A DNA stretch of 64,000 nucleotides from the NCBI RefSeq assembly GCF_026625125.1, contig NZ_CP113097.1, forward strand, positions 5,504,001 through 5,568,000. Reading direction: 5' to 3'. Source of the DNA: Pseudomonas putida. Its GTDB lineage: Bacteria; Pseudomonadota; Gammaproteobacteria; Pseudomonadales; Pseudomonadaceae. The position numbers and the translations under genes were made by a program. Of this stretch, positions 9,791 to 18,748 are shown in pieces (the stretch's first letter is position 1; the number at the start of each line of letters is the position of its first letter). Below the pieces are notes generated by a model, which saw only the letters and a program-made list of their open reading frames with translations, ran no database searches and was not told where the DNA came from.

Positions 9791-9809
9791 GGGGCCGCTT
9801 TGCGGCCCC
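9791..9809. other. Hairpin between fecR-like gene and receptor gene
   Basis: Perfect 8-bp stem GGGGCCGC / GCGGCCCC with a three-base loop. No T tract follows on the minus strand, so it is not a standard terminator; it may stabilise or separate the regulatory and receptor messages. The receptor's own promoter probably lies in 9660-9790. Confidence 0.45.
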
Positions 9810-9816
9810 GGCAACG

Positions 9817-10779
9817 TCAAGGTTTGCTCAACACCAACAGCCAGGGCCCATAGCTGCGCACCTCGCCACCGTGCGGCTGGACCACTGCACGCAGCGCCGC
9901 CTCGGGCTTACGCAGGTCGTACACACCCGTCACCCGCTTGGCCCCCAGTGCATCGTCACGCAGCATCACCTTGCCTGGCATATACGGCGCTAGCGCCTGC
10001 ACCAGCTCGGCCACCGTCTGGTCGTCTGCAATCAGCTGCCCCTGGCGCCAGGCGGCGGCTTGGGTGGGCACGAAAGTACGCAGCTGCACATGCCCATCCA
10101 CATAACGCAGCCGCTGCCCCGCCGTCAGTGCAGCAGCCAGTACCTGTGCATCGGCCGTGTCCTCGACCCGTACCGAGCCATGCTGCACATCCACCCCTAC
10201 CCGCCCCGACCGCAGCTCGACATTGAACGCCGTGCCGGTGACCGTCACCTGCACATCGTTGGCACGCACATGGAACGGCTTGGCCGTGTCGGGCATGACC
10301 TCGAAGAACGCCTGGCCGGCGAGCAGCTTCACATCCCGGTGATCGCCGCTGTAGTCCACGGCAATGGCGGTGCCGCTGTCCATCTGCACCACGCTGCCAT
10401 CAGCCAGGGTGACGTCGCGGGTCTCGCCTTGTGCGGTGCGATAGTCAGCCTGCAAGCGCAGGCTCAGGGAAGGCGCGACAGCTACCCATAAACAGGCTGC
10501 CACCGCCGCCCCCAGCCACCAGCGCCGCCGGGGCTTGCGCTTGACCGGTAGCGGCAGCACTTCGGCCTTGGGCCACAGTTCGCGGGTGGTCGGCGCCAGC
10601 TGGCCGGTGAGCTGCCACACCCGTTCGGCCTTGTGGAAGGCCTGGGCGTTGGCCGCGTCGCTGGCGCACCATTGCTCGAACTCATCCCTTAGCTGAGGGT
10701 CGTCAGGTGACTGCTGCAGGCGCAGGAGCCATTCCAGGGCCTGCTCGCGGCGGCTGGATAGCGGGGCTGCGGACGTCAT
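9817..10779 (-). CDS. FecR-type anti-sigma/sigma regulator
   Basis: Encodes 320 residues from ATG 10779; a TTG at 10788 is only two bases from AGGAG and is less likely. Order of parts: a cytoplasmic N-terminal sigma-binding domain (ALEWLLRLQQSP, then FEQWCASDAANAQAFHKAERVW), one membrane helix near residues 82-105 (WWLGAAVAACLWVAVAPSL), a periplasmic FecR domain (QGETRDVTLADGSVVQMDSG) and a C-terminal STN-like region. It should sense occupancy of the adjacent receptor through its STN domain and control the ECF sigma factor encoded 88 bases upstream. Confidence 0.9.
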   Translation of the reverse strand: MTSAAPLSSRREQALEWLLRLQQSPDDPQLRDEFEQWCASDAANAQAFHKAERVWQLTGQLAPTTRELWPKAEVLPLPVKRKPRRRWWLGAAVAACLWVAVAPSLSLRLQADYRTAQGETRDVTLADGSVVQMDSGTAIAVDYSGDHRDVKLLAGQAFFEVMPDTAKPFHVRANDVQVTVTGTAFNVELRSGRVGVDVQHGSVRVEDTADAQVLAAALTAGQRLRYVDGHVQLRTFVPTQAAAWRQGQLIADDQTVAELVQALAPYMPGKVMLRDDALGAKRVTGVYDLRKPEAALRAVVQPHGGEVRSYGPWLLVLSKP

Positions 10780-10867
10780 GTCGGGCAAGTCTCCTGAGGG
10801 CTGAAGGGCGCGCAGGGTCGCACAGAGCTACCCTGCTCGGCAAAGGACGCACCAGCCTCGCGTTTTT

Positions 10868-11368
10868 TCACAGATCATCCTCCAGGCGCGCCATGCAGTG
10901 GCTCAGGGCATCGCGCACCAGTTGGTGCACCAGGCTGACCGATACATTCAGGTGGTTGGCCACTTCTTGCAGGGTATGGCCGCCCAGGCGGTGCATTTCG
11001 AACGCCACGCGGGTGCGCTGAGGCAATTCCTCAAGGGCGCGGCTGATGGCGCTGAGTTCATTTTGCTGGGTGACCGCCTGCTCGGGCGACACACTGGTCG
11101 AGGGCAGCTCGGCGAGAATCTCATCACCGTTGGGTTGGGCTTTTTCGGTGGCGATACGGCGGGTCTGGTCGAGGGCCAGGTTGCGCACGATGCGGTACAG
11201 GTAACTGGCCGGGTGGCGAATGTCGGCATCGTCCTGCTGGCGACTGAAGCGCAGCCACGCCTCCTGCACCACATCTTCGGCGCGGGCGCGGCAGCCAACG
11301 ATTGGCGAGGCGTAGTCGACCAATGCTGCCCGGTGGGCCAGGTAGAGCTGCAGTTTGTCGTCCGCCAC
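10868..11368 (-). CDS. FecI-type ECF sigma factor (iron starvation class)
   Basis: Encodes 166 residues. Region 2 is seen in CRARAEDVVQEAWLRFSRQQ and YLYRIVRNLALDQTRR, region 4 in LEELPQRTRVAFEMHRLGG followed by HTLQEVANHLNVSVSLVHQ. I choose GTG 11368: the longer frame begins with TTG at 11434 and would run through the Fur-box-like sequence. The sigma factor should direct transcription of the receptor operon when FecR signals ligand binding. There is no obvious ribosome binding site at GTG 11368, so the exact start is uncertain. Confidence 0.85.
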   Translation of the reverse strand: MADDKLQLYLAHRAALVDYASPIVGCRARAEDVVQEAWLRFSRQQDDADIRHPASYLYRIVRNLALDQTRRIATEKAQPNGDEILAELPSTSVSPEQAVTQQNELSAISRALEELPQRTRVAFEMHRLGGHTLQEVANHLNVSVSLVHQLVRDALSHCMARLEDDL

Positions 11369-11409
11369 GGGGTGGTATGCCAAGCGATTTCGGGGCGGAA
11401 ATGTTACCT

Positions 11410-11428
11410 GTAGTCGAGAATCATTATC
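11410..11428 (-). promoter_or_regulatory. Fur-box-like operator upstream of the ECF sigma gene
   Basis: AATCATTATC (11419-11428) exactly matches the right half of the Fur consensus GATAATGATAATCATTATC; the left half is poor (13 of 19 positions match in all). It lies about 42 bases before the chosen start of the sigma gene, where a promoter is expected. This would make the whole sigma/receptor/protease set iron-repressed. Confidence 0.65.
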
Positions 11429-11459
11429 AACCAATCATATGCTGTTGCCTTCCAGGCCT

Positions 11460-11562
11460 CATCGCCGGCGAGCCGTCTCCCACAGGTACCGCGCGGTCTC
11501 AGGCCTGGCGGTGATCTGCGGGAGCGAGGTTGCCGGTGATAGGGCTGCAAAGCAGCCCCGAT
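11460..11562. repeat. REP-like inverted pair
   Basis: Inverted copies of the dispersed element (ATCGCCGGCGAGCCG at 11461 and GAGGTTGCCGGTGATAGGG near 11537, ending with the GGGCTGCAAAGCAGCCC hairpin) sit between the sigma-factor control region and the 3' end of gbdR. They probably fold as a bidirectional transcript end. Confidence 0.65.
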
Positions 11563-11565
11563 GCT

Positions 11566-12672
11566 TTAAAGCCTCACACTGGCAAAGGTCGACTCGTTGC
11601 GCGCCTGGCTCAGTGCAGCCATCGGCCCGCTGTGCGGCGACAGGGTCATGGCTTGCGGAATCGGCATCATTGCCACTTGCTGTGCGGTGTTTGAACCTAC
11701 TCGTTCATCACGCGGCGGAATGCCGAAGTACTCGCGGTAGCACTTGGAGAAGTGCGGCGTGGAGACGAAGCCGCACACCGAGGCCACTTCGATGATCGAC
11801 ATCGGCGTCTGCTTGAGCAGCTGCCGCGCACGGATCAGGCGCAGCTTCAGGTAATAGCGCGACGGCGAGCAGTGCAGGTACTTCTGGAACAGCCGCTCAA
11901 GCTGGCGACGCGACACGGCCACATACACGGCCAGTTCGTCCAGGTCGATCGGCTCTTCGAGGTTGGCCTCCATCAGTGCGACGATTTCCTGCAGCTTCGG
12001 CTGGTTGGTTCCCAGCATGTGCTTGAGCGGTACGCGCTGGTGGTCCTGCTCGTTGCGAATGCGCTCGTAGACGAACATCTCAGAGATCGCCGCCGACAGT
12101 TCGCGACCATGATCGCGGCTGATCAGGTGCAGCATCATGTCCAGCGGCGCAGTGCCGCCAGAGCTGGTGAAGCGGTTGCGGTCGAGGGTGAACAGGCGTG
12201 TGCTCATGTTGGCCCGCGGAAACGCCTCCTGCATCGCCGCCAGGCATTCCCAGTGCACGCTGCAGTCGAACCCATCGAGCAGGCCGGCACAGGCCAGCGC
12301 CCAGCTACCGGTGCACACAGCGCCCAAACGGCGCGACTGACGCGCCTGGGCCTGCAGCCAGGTGACATGCTCACGGGTAACCGAACGCTGGATCCCCACG
12401 CCACCGCAGACGATAACGGTGTCGATGGGAGGGGCGTTGGCGATGGAGGCGTCCGGCGTGATCTGCAAGCCATCGCTGGCCCACACCTGGCCGCCATCGA
12501 CGGTGAGCGTGTGCCAGCGGTACAGCTCACGGCCGGAAAGCTGGTTGGCCATGCGCAGCGGCTCCACGGCCGAGGCCAAGGAAATCAGGGTGAAGTTGTC
12601 CAGAAGGAGAAACCCGATGGACTGGGGTGCTGTGCGGTTCTGGGTTGGATTCCCGGAGGTGTACGACGTCAT
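11566..12672 (-). CDS. gbdR: GbdR, GlxA-type AraC-family regulator of betaine catabolism
   Basis: Encodes 368 residues. The N-terminal half is a DJ-1/PfpI-like ligand domain (FLLLDNFTLISLASAVEPLR; Cys in GAVCTGSWALA). The C-terminal half has two AraC helix-turn-helices (LDELAVYVAVSRRQLERLFQ and IIEVASVCGFVSTPHFSKCY). ATG 12672 follows GAGGAG. P. aeruginosa GbdR is nearly the same length and likewise neighbours sdaB and cbcXWV. It activates choline, betaine and dimethylglycine genes in response to betaine or dimethylglycine; here it likely also controls the serine dehydratase and choline transporter next door. The name rests on context plus family. Confidence 0.87.
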   Translation of the reverse strand: MTSYTSGNPTQNRTAPQSIGFLLLDNFTLISLASAVEPLRMANQLSGRELYRWHTLTVDGGQVWASDGLQITPDASIANAPPIDTVIVCGGVGIQRSVTREHVTWLQAQARQSRRLGAVCTGSWALACAGLLDGFDCSVHWECLAAMQEAFPRANMSTRLFTLDRNRFTSSGGTAPLDMMLHLISRDHGRELSAAISEMFVYERIRNEQDHQRVPLKHMLGTNQPKLQEIVALMEANLEEPIDLDELAVYVAVSRRQLERLFQKYLHCSPSRYYLKLRLIRARQLLKQTPMSIIEVASVCGFVSTPHFSKCYREYFGIPPRDERVGSNTAQQVAMMPIPQAMTLSPHSGPMAALSQARNESTFASVRL

Positions 12673-13062
12673 CGCGATTTCTCCTCACACAAAAACAGGG
12701 TGTGCCTCAGGCGGGCACTGATTTTTTGTAATGGCCCCAATTCATTTGCAGGGGCTTTGCCAATCTCAACGCAAGGGCCGTGCCTGAAATTGAACGGCCA
12801 TCCAAAAAAACCCAAAAACGACGCCTTTTTTCAGCAATTCCGGCTCGGCGATCGGGTTGTTGATAAAACCCAAACCGGCGGGCCAGCGCCTTTGCGTGTC
12901 ACTCATGAGCACTTTGGTGACACGCTCAAGGCAGGTTGCCCAGAAACGACACTGTTTAGTGTCACCGACAATGGCGACACTGATCGCGACACCCGACGAC
13001 CGGCTGATACGAAGACGCCCCAAAACGGGGCGTCCTGACGAGAATAGCTCACCGTCAGCGCA
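12673..13062. promoter_or_regulatory. gbdR upstream region with GTGTC/GACAC repeats
   Basis: No gene is visible. Six GACAC/GTGTC motifs lie within 12895-12995, two of them as inverted repeats: CGTGTCAC (12895-12902) with GTGACACG (12917-12924), and GACACT (12948-12953) with AGTGTC (12958-12963). They are 220-320 bases before gbdR, where an enhancer-like operator would sit. A stem GACGCCCC-AAAA-CGGGGCGTC near 13012-13036 may terminate sdaB on the minus strand. Confidence 0.45.
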
Positions 13063-14439
13063 TCAACATTCGATGGCGCTGACCGCCAAACCGCCGCGCG
13101 AGGTCTCTTTGTACTTGTCGTGCATGTCGGCGCCGGTGTCGCGCATGGTGCGGATCACCTGGTCCAGAGAGATGAAATGCTCGCCGTCACCGCGCAGGGC
13201 CATCTGTACGGCGTTGATGGCCTTGACTGCGGCAATGGCGTTGCGTTCGATGCACGGCACCTGCACCAGGCCACCGACCGGGTCGCAAGTCAGGCCAAGG
13301 TTGTGCTCCAGGGCGATCTCGGCGGCGTTCTCCACCTGCGCCGGGGTCGCCCCCAGCACTTCGGCAAGGCCAGCCGCCGCCATGGCGCACGCTGAACCGA
13401 CTTCACCCTGGCAACCCACCTCGGCACCTGAAATCGATGCATTCTTTTTGCACAGGATGCCCACCGCGGCGGCGGCCAGGAAGAAGTCGACCACGTTGGA
13501 CTCGTCGACCGCATCGCTGAAGCGCATGTAGTAGTGCAGCACAGCCGGGATGATGCCGGCCGCGCCATTGGTGGGCGCAGTGACCATGCGCCCGCCAGCG
13601 GCGTTCTCTTCGTTGACCGCCAGGGCGAACAGGTTGACCCACTCCATGGCACTCATGGTCGAGCCGATCACATTGGGCTTGCCGATCTCCTGCAGGCTGC
13701 GGTGCAGCCTGGCGGCGCGGCGGCGCACATTCAGCCCGCCGGGCAGCGTGCCCTCATGCTTGAGGCCGTTGTGCACGCATTCCTGCATGGCTTGCCAGAG
13801 CGTGTGCAGGCCGGCGCGGATCTCTTGCTCGCTGCGCCAGACCTTCTCGTTGGCCATCATCAATTGCGACACGCTCAGGTCGTTTTGCTTGCACAGGCGC
13901 AGCAGCTCTGCGGCACTGTTGAAATCGTACGGCAGCACCGTCTGGTCGGCATCCAGCACACCACTGGCGGCCTGGGCGGCATCGACCACGAAACCGCCCC
14001 CCACCGAGTAGTAGGTGTCACGGTGCAGCTCGCCCTGCTCGCCTTCGGCGATCAGGGTCATGGCATTGGGGTGGTACGGCAGGTTCTCGTCCAGCAGCAG
14101 CATGTCACGCGCCCAGACGAACTCGATGGGCAGGCGGTTATCCAGCTTCAGGGTATTGGTTTCGCGCAGGTCGGCGATGCGTGGGACGATCTGGGCCGGG
14201 TCGATGGCGTCCGGCCATTCGCCCATCAGGCCCATGATGGTGGCGTGGTCGGAGCCGTGGCCAATACCGGTGGCCGACAGCGAGCCGTATAACCGCACCT
14301 GCACCCTTTTCACCTGCTCGAGCTCGCCGCGCTCACGCAGGCCCTGGACGAACAGGGCGCCCGCACGCATGGGGCCGACGGTATGGGAGCTGGAGGGCCC
14401 GACTCCGATCTTGAACAGGTCGAACACGCTGATGGCCAT
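13063..14439 (-). CDS. sdaB: L-serine ammonia-lyase (single-chain, 4Fe-4S)
   Basis: Encodes 458 residues from ATG 14439 (ribosome binding site AGAGGTG); the open frame extends 33 codons upstream without support. The beta domain opens with [20 protein letters not shown], the hallmark start of bacterial serine dehydratases. The alpha domain holds the cluster cysteines in [17 protein letters not shown] and [19 protein letters not shown]. It deaminates L-serine to pyruvate and ammonia. Divergent from cbcX and next to gbdR, it completes betaine-glycine-serine catabolism, and P. aeruginosa has the same arrangement. Confidence 0.95.
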   Translation of the reverse strand: MAISVFDLFKIGVGPSSSHTVGPMRAGALFVQGLRERGELEQVKRVQVRLYGSLSATGIGHGSDHATIMGLMGEWPDAIDPAQIVPRIADLRETNTLKLDNRLPIEFVWARDMLLLDENLPYHPNAMTLIAEGEQGELHRDTYYSVGGGFVVDAAQAASGVLDADQTVLPYDFNSAAELLRLCKQNDLSVSQLMMANEKVWRSEQEIRAGLHTLWQAMQECVHNGLKHEGTLPGGLNVRRRAARLHRSLQEIGKPNVIGSTMSAMEWVNLFALAVNEENAAGGRMVTAPTNGAAGIIPAVLHYYMRFSDAVDESNVVDFFLAAAAVGILCKKNASISGAEVGCQGEVGSACAMAAAGLAEVLGATPAQVENAAEIALEHNLGLTCDPVGGLVQVPCIERNAIAAVKAINAVQMALRGDGEHFISLDQVIRTMRDTGADMHDKYKETSRGGLAVSAIEC

Positions 14440-14880
14440 TGTCGCTACACCTCTTGCTGGGCTTGTCTCTGCGCGCCATGCGCAGGGCGGGGCAACTGCT
14501 AGGCTGAAGCTGCGAGCCGCCACGAATGCACGCATCATCAGGCTTTTGCGCCCCCCCTCGCCGTCTGCAACCGACGTACTTTTGTCCAGCAGCGCCGCGC
14601 CGTTTCAGCTGCAGGTGCACCGCTTTCGGGCGCTCCGATGACGGAAAAATACGGACCCAGGGGAGGAAAATGCCATATGCGACATCGCCAGTACTCAAAG
14701 CGACCCGTTCCGTACTGGTTACGACCCCACCAGTAGGCGATTGCCCGGCGCTGGTGGATTATCGAAAGCGACTCGTATTGCACGGCCTCGCATCCTGCCC
14801 TCTGCAGGCCTGGTTGACCGGACCCTGAGAAAGCCCGGCAGCCCTCGCGAACCCGAAGATAAAATCACAGGAGTCCATCC
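14440..14880. promoter_or_regulatory. Divergent sdaB/cbcX control region with inverted repeat
   Basis: The 441 bases between divergent sdaB and cbcX hold no gene. A perfect 7-bp inverted repeat CCAGTAC (14688-14694) / GTACTGG (14712-14718) with a 17-base spacer, followed by another CCAGTA near 14731, is a plausible regulator site. GbdR is the natural candidate because it is encoded alongside, but I cannot match a GbdR consensus from memory. Confidence 0.5.
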
Positions 14881-15828
14881 ATGAAAGGTTCACCCTCGCT
14901 GTTGCTGGCCGCGTTGCTGTCCGCCCCCTTGCTGGCCCAGGCCGCAGAACCCGAGCAGTGTCAGACGGTACGTTTTTCCGATGTCGGCTGGACCGACATC
15001 ACGGTAACCACCGCGACCACCAGCGTTGTGCTCGAAGCACTGGGTTACAAGACTCACACCACCATGATCTCGGTACCGGTGACCTACAAGTCGCTGGCCG
15101 CCGGCAAGGACCTGGACGTGTTTCTCGGCAACTGGATGCCGACCATGGAAAACGACATCAAGCAGTACCGCGACGCCGGGACTGTCGAAACCGTGCGCGC
15201 CAACCTGGAGAACGCCAAGTACACCTTGGCCGTACCCCAGTCGCTGTACGACAAGGGCCTCAAGGATTTTGCCGACATTCCCAAGTTCAAGAAGGAACTG
15301 GACGGCAAGATCTACGGCATCGAGCCGGGTAACGACGGCAACCGCACCATCCAGAGCATGATCGACAAGAACGCCTTCGGCCTGAAGGACGCCGGTTTCA
15401 AGATCGTGCAGTCCAGTGAGGCCGGCATGCTGTCGCAGGTGGACCGGGCGCAGAAGCGCGGGGAGGCGATCGTGTTCCTCGGCTGGGAACCTCACCCGAT
15501 GAACACCCGCTTCAAGATGCAGTACCTGACCGGCGGGGACGACTTCTTCGGCCCCGAACTGGGCAAGGCAACCGTGCTGACCAATACCCGCAAGGGCTAC
15601 GTGCAGGAGTGCAGCAACGTAGGCCAACTGCTCAAGAACCTGTCGTTCGAGCTCAAGGATGAAAGCACCATGATGGGCTATGTCCTGGACGACAAGATGA
15701 AACCCGAGGCAGCTGCCAAGAAGTGGCTCAAGGACAACCCAGGCAAGCTGGACGCCTGGCTCGCCGGGGTGACCACCGTGGACGGCAAACCGGGCCTTGA
15801 GGCGGCCAAAGCCAAACTGACGCAATAA
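14881..15828 (+). CDS. cbcX: Choline/betaine ABC transporter substrate-binding protein CbcX
   Basis: Encodes 315 residues with a Sec signal peptide cleaved about LLAQA-AEPEQC. The mature part is an OpuAC/ProX-type periplasmic binding protein (VRFSDVGWTDITVTTA; DVFLGNWMPTME; GWEPHPMNTRF) whose aromatic residues typically box quaternary ammonium ligands. ATG 14881 lies after AGGAG. It starts the cbcXWV operon, next to sdaB and gbdR as in P. aeruginosa, where CbcX favours choline. Choline rather than betaine or carnitine is inferred from that synteny. Confidence 0.88.
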   Translation: MKGSPSLLLAALLSAPLLAQAAEPEQCQTVRFSDVGWTDITVTTATTSVVLEALGYKTHTTMISVPVTYKSLAAGKDLDVFLGNWMPTMENDIKQYRDAGTVETVRANLENAKYTLAVPQSLYDKGLKDFADIPKFKKELDGKIYGIEPGNDGNRTIQSMIDKNAFGLKDAGFKIVQSSEAGMLSQVDRAQKRGEAIVFLGWEPHPMNTRFKMQYLTGGDDFFGPELGKATVLTNTRKGYVQECSNVGQLLKNLSFELKDESTMMGYVLDDKMKPEAAAKKWLKDNPGKLDAWLAGVTTVDGKPGLEAAKAKLTQ

Positions 15829-15910
15829 CGCAAGACGAAGGCAACACCGCGGGGCGGGACCGTGCTCGCCCCGGACTGATTTCAATCTTTGCAGGTGGAA
15901 GCTCGCTATC

Positions 15911-16756
15911 ATGCTTATCGATCAGAAAATACCCCTGGGTGAGTACATCGCGTCATTCGTCGAATGGCTGACCCAGAATGGCGCCGATTACTTCGACGCC
16001 ATCGCTCAAGGCCTGGAATTCATGATCCATGGCGTCACCAGCACCCTGACCTGGTTCAACCCGTTCGTCCTCATCGCCCTGTTTGCCGCCCTCGCGCACC
16101 TGATCCAGCGCAAATGGGCACTGACTGTGTTCGTCGCCCTCTCCTTCCTGCTGATCCTCAACCTGGGCTACTGGCAGGAGACCATGGAAACCCTGGCGCA
16201 AGTCACCTTTGCCACCGTGGTCTGTGTGGCCATCGGCGTACCGCTGGGGATCGTTGCCGCGCACAAACCGATGTTCTATACCGCGATGCGCCCGGTGCTC
16301 GACTTGATGCAGACGGTGCCCACCTTCGTTTACCTGATCCCAACCCTGACACTGTTCGGCCTGGGTGTGGTGCCTGGGCTGATCTCCACGGTGGTGTTCG
16401 CCATCGCCGCGCCGATTCGCCTGACCTACCTGGGCATCTGCGACGTCCCGCAGGAGCTGCTGGACGCCGGCAAGGCCTTCGGCTGCTCGCGGCGCCAGTT
16501 GCTGACCCGCATCGAACTGCCCCACGCGATGCCGAGCATCGCCGCCGGCGTTACCCAGTGCATCATGCTGTCGCTGTCGATGGTGGTGATCGCGGCCCTG
16601 GTGGGCGCCGATGGCCTGGGCAAACCTGTGGTCAACGCACTGAACACCGCCGACATTTCCCTGGGCTTCGAAGCGGGGCTGGCGATCGTACTGCTGGCCA
16701 TCATGCTCGACCGTATCTGCAAGCAACCGGAAGTCACGGTAAGGGGTGAAGCATGA
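15911..16756 (+). CDS. cbcW: Choline ABC transporter permease CbcW
   Basis: Encodes 281 residues of the ProW-type inner-membrane permease family, with about six membrane helices and the ATPase-contact loop (ELLDAGKAFGCSRRQLLTRI, near residues 185-204). It forms the channel that receives ligand from CbcX and is driven by CbcV. It follows cbcX by 82 bases, and its stop overlaps the cbcV start as ATGA. The N-terminal 30 residues before the first helix are typical for ProW homologues. Confidence 0.9.
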   Translation: MLIDQKIPLGEYIASFVEWLTQNGADYFDAIAQGLEFMIHGVTSTLTWFNPFVLIALFAALAHLIQRKWALTVFVALSFLLILNLGYWQETMETLAQVTFATVVCVAIGVPLGIVAAHKPMFYTAMRPVLDLMQTVPTFVYLIPTLTLFGLGVVPGLISTVVFAIAAPIRLTYLGICDVPQELLDAGKAFGCSRRQLLTRIELPHAMPSIAAGVTQCIMLSLSMVVIAALVGADGLGKPVVNALNTADISLGFEAGLAIVLLAIMLDRICKQPEVTVRGEA

Positions 16757-17931
16757 GCATCATTCGTTTCGAAGATGTCGACGTCATCTTCTCCAACAAG
16801 CCGCGTGAAGCGCTGGCACTGCTCGATCAGGGCAAGACCCGGGAGCAGATCCTCAAGCAGACCGGGCTGGTGGTGGGTGTCGAAAAGGCCAACCTGGATA
16901 TCAACAAGGGCGAGATCTGCGTGCTGATGGGCCTGTCGGGTTCGGGCAAGTCGAGCCTGCTGCGCTGCATCAACGGCCTGAACACCGTCAGCCGCGGCAA
17001 GCTGTTCGTCGAGCACGAAGGCAAGCACATCGACATTGCCCACTGCACCCCGGCAGAGCTCAAGATGATGCGCACCAAGCGCATCGCCATGGTGTTCCAG
17101 AAGTTCGCCCTGATGCCTTGGCTGACGGTGCGCGAGAACATCAGCTTTGGCCTGGAAATGCAGGGCCGCCCTGAAAAGGAACGGCGCAAGCTGGTGGACG
17201 AGAAGCTTGAGCTGGTGGGTTTGACCCAGTGGCGCAACAAGAAGCCGGACGAACTCTCCGGCGGCATGCAGCAGCGCGTGGGCCTGGCCCGGGCACTGGC
17301 GATGGACGCTGACATCCTGCTGATGGACGAACCGTTCTCGGCCCTCGACCCACTGATCCGCCAGGGCTTGCAGGACGAGCTGCTGGAGCTGCAGCGCAAG
17401 CTCAACAAGACCATCGTGTTCGTCAGCCACGACCTGGACGAAGCGCTCAAGCTGGGCAGCCGCATCGCCATCATGAAGGATGGGCGGATCGTTCAGTACA
17501 GCAAGCCCGAGGAGATCGTGCTCAACCCGGCGGACGACTACGTACGCACCTTCGTGGCCCATACCAACCCGCTGAACGTGCTGTGCGGCCGCAGCCTGAT
17601 GCGCACCCTGGACAACTGCAAACGGATCAACGGCTCGGTGTGCCTGGACCCAGGCATCGATTCGTGGCTGGACCTGGGCGAAGGTGGCTCGCTCAAGCGT
17701 GCACGCCAAGGGCAGAACGGGCTGGACCTGCAGAACTGGGCACCTGGAGAGGATGTCGAGCTGCTGGAGCGACGGCCGACACTGGTCAATGCCGATATCG
17801 GCATGCGCGAAGCGCTGCAGATCCGTTACCAGACTGGCAACAAGCTGGTGCTGCAGGATAACGACAAGGTCGTGGGGATACTTGGGGATACCGAGCTGTA
17901 CCACGCGTTGCTCGGCAAGAGCCACGGCTGA
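16753..17931 (+). CDS. cbcV: Choline ABC transporter ATPase CbcV
   Basis: Encodes 392 residues of the ProV/OpuAA type. The ATPase has Walker A GLSGSGKSS near residue 59, signature LSGGMQQRVGLARAL and Walker B ILLMDEPFSALD. The N-terminal region (FSNKPREALALLDQGKTREQ) is the usual ProV extension. The C-terminus keeps a CBS-like segment (LVLQDNDKVVGILGDTEL), which in relatives senses ionic strength. Start ATG 16753 is coupled to cbcW. Confidence 0.92.
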   Translation: MSIIRFEDVDVIFSNKPREALALLDQGKTREQILKQTGLVVGVEKANLDINKGEICVLMGLSGSGKSSLLRCINGLNTVSRGKLFVEHEGKHIDIAHCTPAELKMMRTKRIAMVFQKFALMPWLTVRENISFGLEMQGRPEKERRKLVDEKLELVGLTQWRNKKPDELSGGMQQRVGLARALAMDADILLMDEPFSALDPLIRQGLQDELLELQRKLNKTIVFVSHDLDEALKLGSRIAIMKDGRIVQYSKPEEIVLNPADDYVRTFVAHTNPLNVLCGRSLMRTLDNCKRINGSVCLDPGIDSWLDLGEGGSLKRARQGQNGLDLQNWAPGEDVELLERRPTLVNADIGMREALQIRYQTGNKLVLQDNDKVVGILGDTELYHALLGKSHG

Positions 17932-17938
17932 TGCAACC

Positions 17939-17957
17939 GGGGCCGCTGTGCGGCCCC
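17939..17957. terminator. Hairpin between convergent cbcV and hisF
   Basis: Perfect 8-bp stem GGGGCCGC / GCGGCCCC with a three-base loop, between two converging genes. There is no strong T tract on either strand, so termination would be weak or assisted. The stem sequence is the same as the hairpin at 9791-9809. Confidence 0.5.
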
Positions 17958-17967
17958 AATCAATCTG

Positions 17968-18738
17968 TCAGCGAACGACGATACCGCGGGCAGCCATGTA
18001 GGCCTTGGCTTCCGGCACCGTGTACTCACCGAAGTGGAAGATGCTAGCCGCCAGTACCGCGCTGGCATGCCCTTCCAGAATCCCGTCAGCCAGGTGCTGC
18101 AAGTTACCCACACCACCCGAAGCGATCACCGGAATCCCCAGCGCATCGCTGATGGCACGGGTCACACCCAGGTCGAAACCGTTCTTCATGCCGTCCTGGT
18201 CCATGCTGGTCAGCAGGATCTCACCGGCACCCAGGCCTTCCATCTTCTTCGCCCACTCGACCGCGTCCAGCCCGGTCGGCTTGCGCCCGCCATGGGTGAA
18301 GATTTCCCAGCGCGGCGCTTCACCGGGGCCAGACACCTTCTTGGCATCGATGGCCACCACGATGCACTGCGAACCGAAGCGGTCGGCAGCCTCACCCACG
18401 AACTCAGGGTTGAACACCGCGGCGGTGTTGATCGAAACCTTGTCGGCACCGGCATTGAGCAGGTTGCGGATGTCCTGCACGGTGCGCACGCCACCGCCCA
18501 CGGTCAGCGGGATGAACACCTGGCTGGCCATGCGCTCGACGGTATGCAAGGTGGTATCGCGGCCATCGACGCTTGCGGTGATGTCGAGGAAGGTGATTTC
18601 GTCGGCACCCTGCTCGTTGTAGCGACGGGCAATTTCCACCGGGTCGCCGGCATCACGAATGTTCTCGAACTTGACGCCCTTGACCACCCGGCCGTTGTCC
18701 ACGTCCAGGCAAGGGATGATGCGCTTGGCCAGTGCCAT
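17968..18738 (-). CDS. hisF: Imidazole glycerol phosphate synthase cyclase subunit HisF
   Basis: Encodes 256 residues, a complete (beta-alpha)8 barrel. The catalytic Asp11 region is seen as [18 protein letters not shown] and the second catalytic Asp in [16 protein letters not shown]. With HisH it converts PRFAR and ammonia to IGP and AICAR, linking histidine and purine synthesis. It is the last gene of the minus-strand his cluster, ten bases after hisA. Confidence 0.98.
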   Translation of the reverse strand: MALAKRIIPCLDVDNGRVVKGVKFENIRDAGDPVEIARRYNEQGADEITFLDITASVDGRDTTLHTVERMASQVFIPLTVGGGVRTVQDIRNLLNAGADKVSINTAAVFNPEFVGEAADRFGSQCIVVAIDAKKVSGPGEAPRWEIFTHGGRKPTGLDAVEWAKKMEGLGAGEILLTSMDQDGMKNGFDLGVTRAISDALGIPVIASGGVGNLQHLADGILEGHASAVLAASIFHFGEYTVPEAKAYMAARGIVVR

Positions 18739-18748
18739 GGTTCAGTCC

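Noticed and set aside
11369..11434. N-terminal extension of the ECF sigma gene to TTG 11434
   Set aside because: It would be translated through the Fur-box-like operator and adds residues not matching the start of FecI-type sigma factors.
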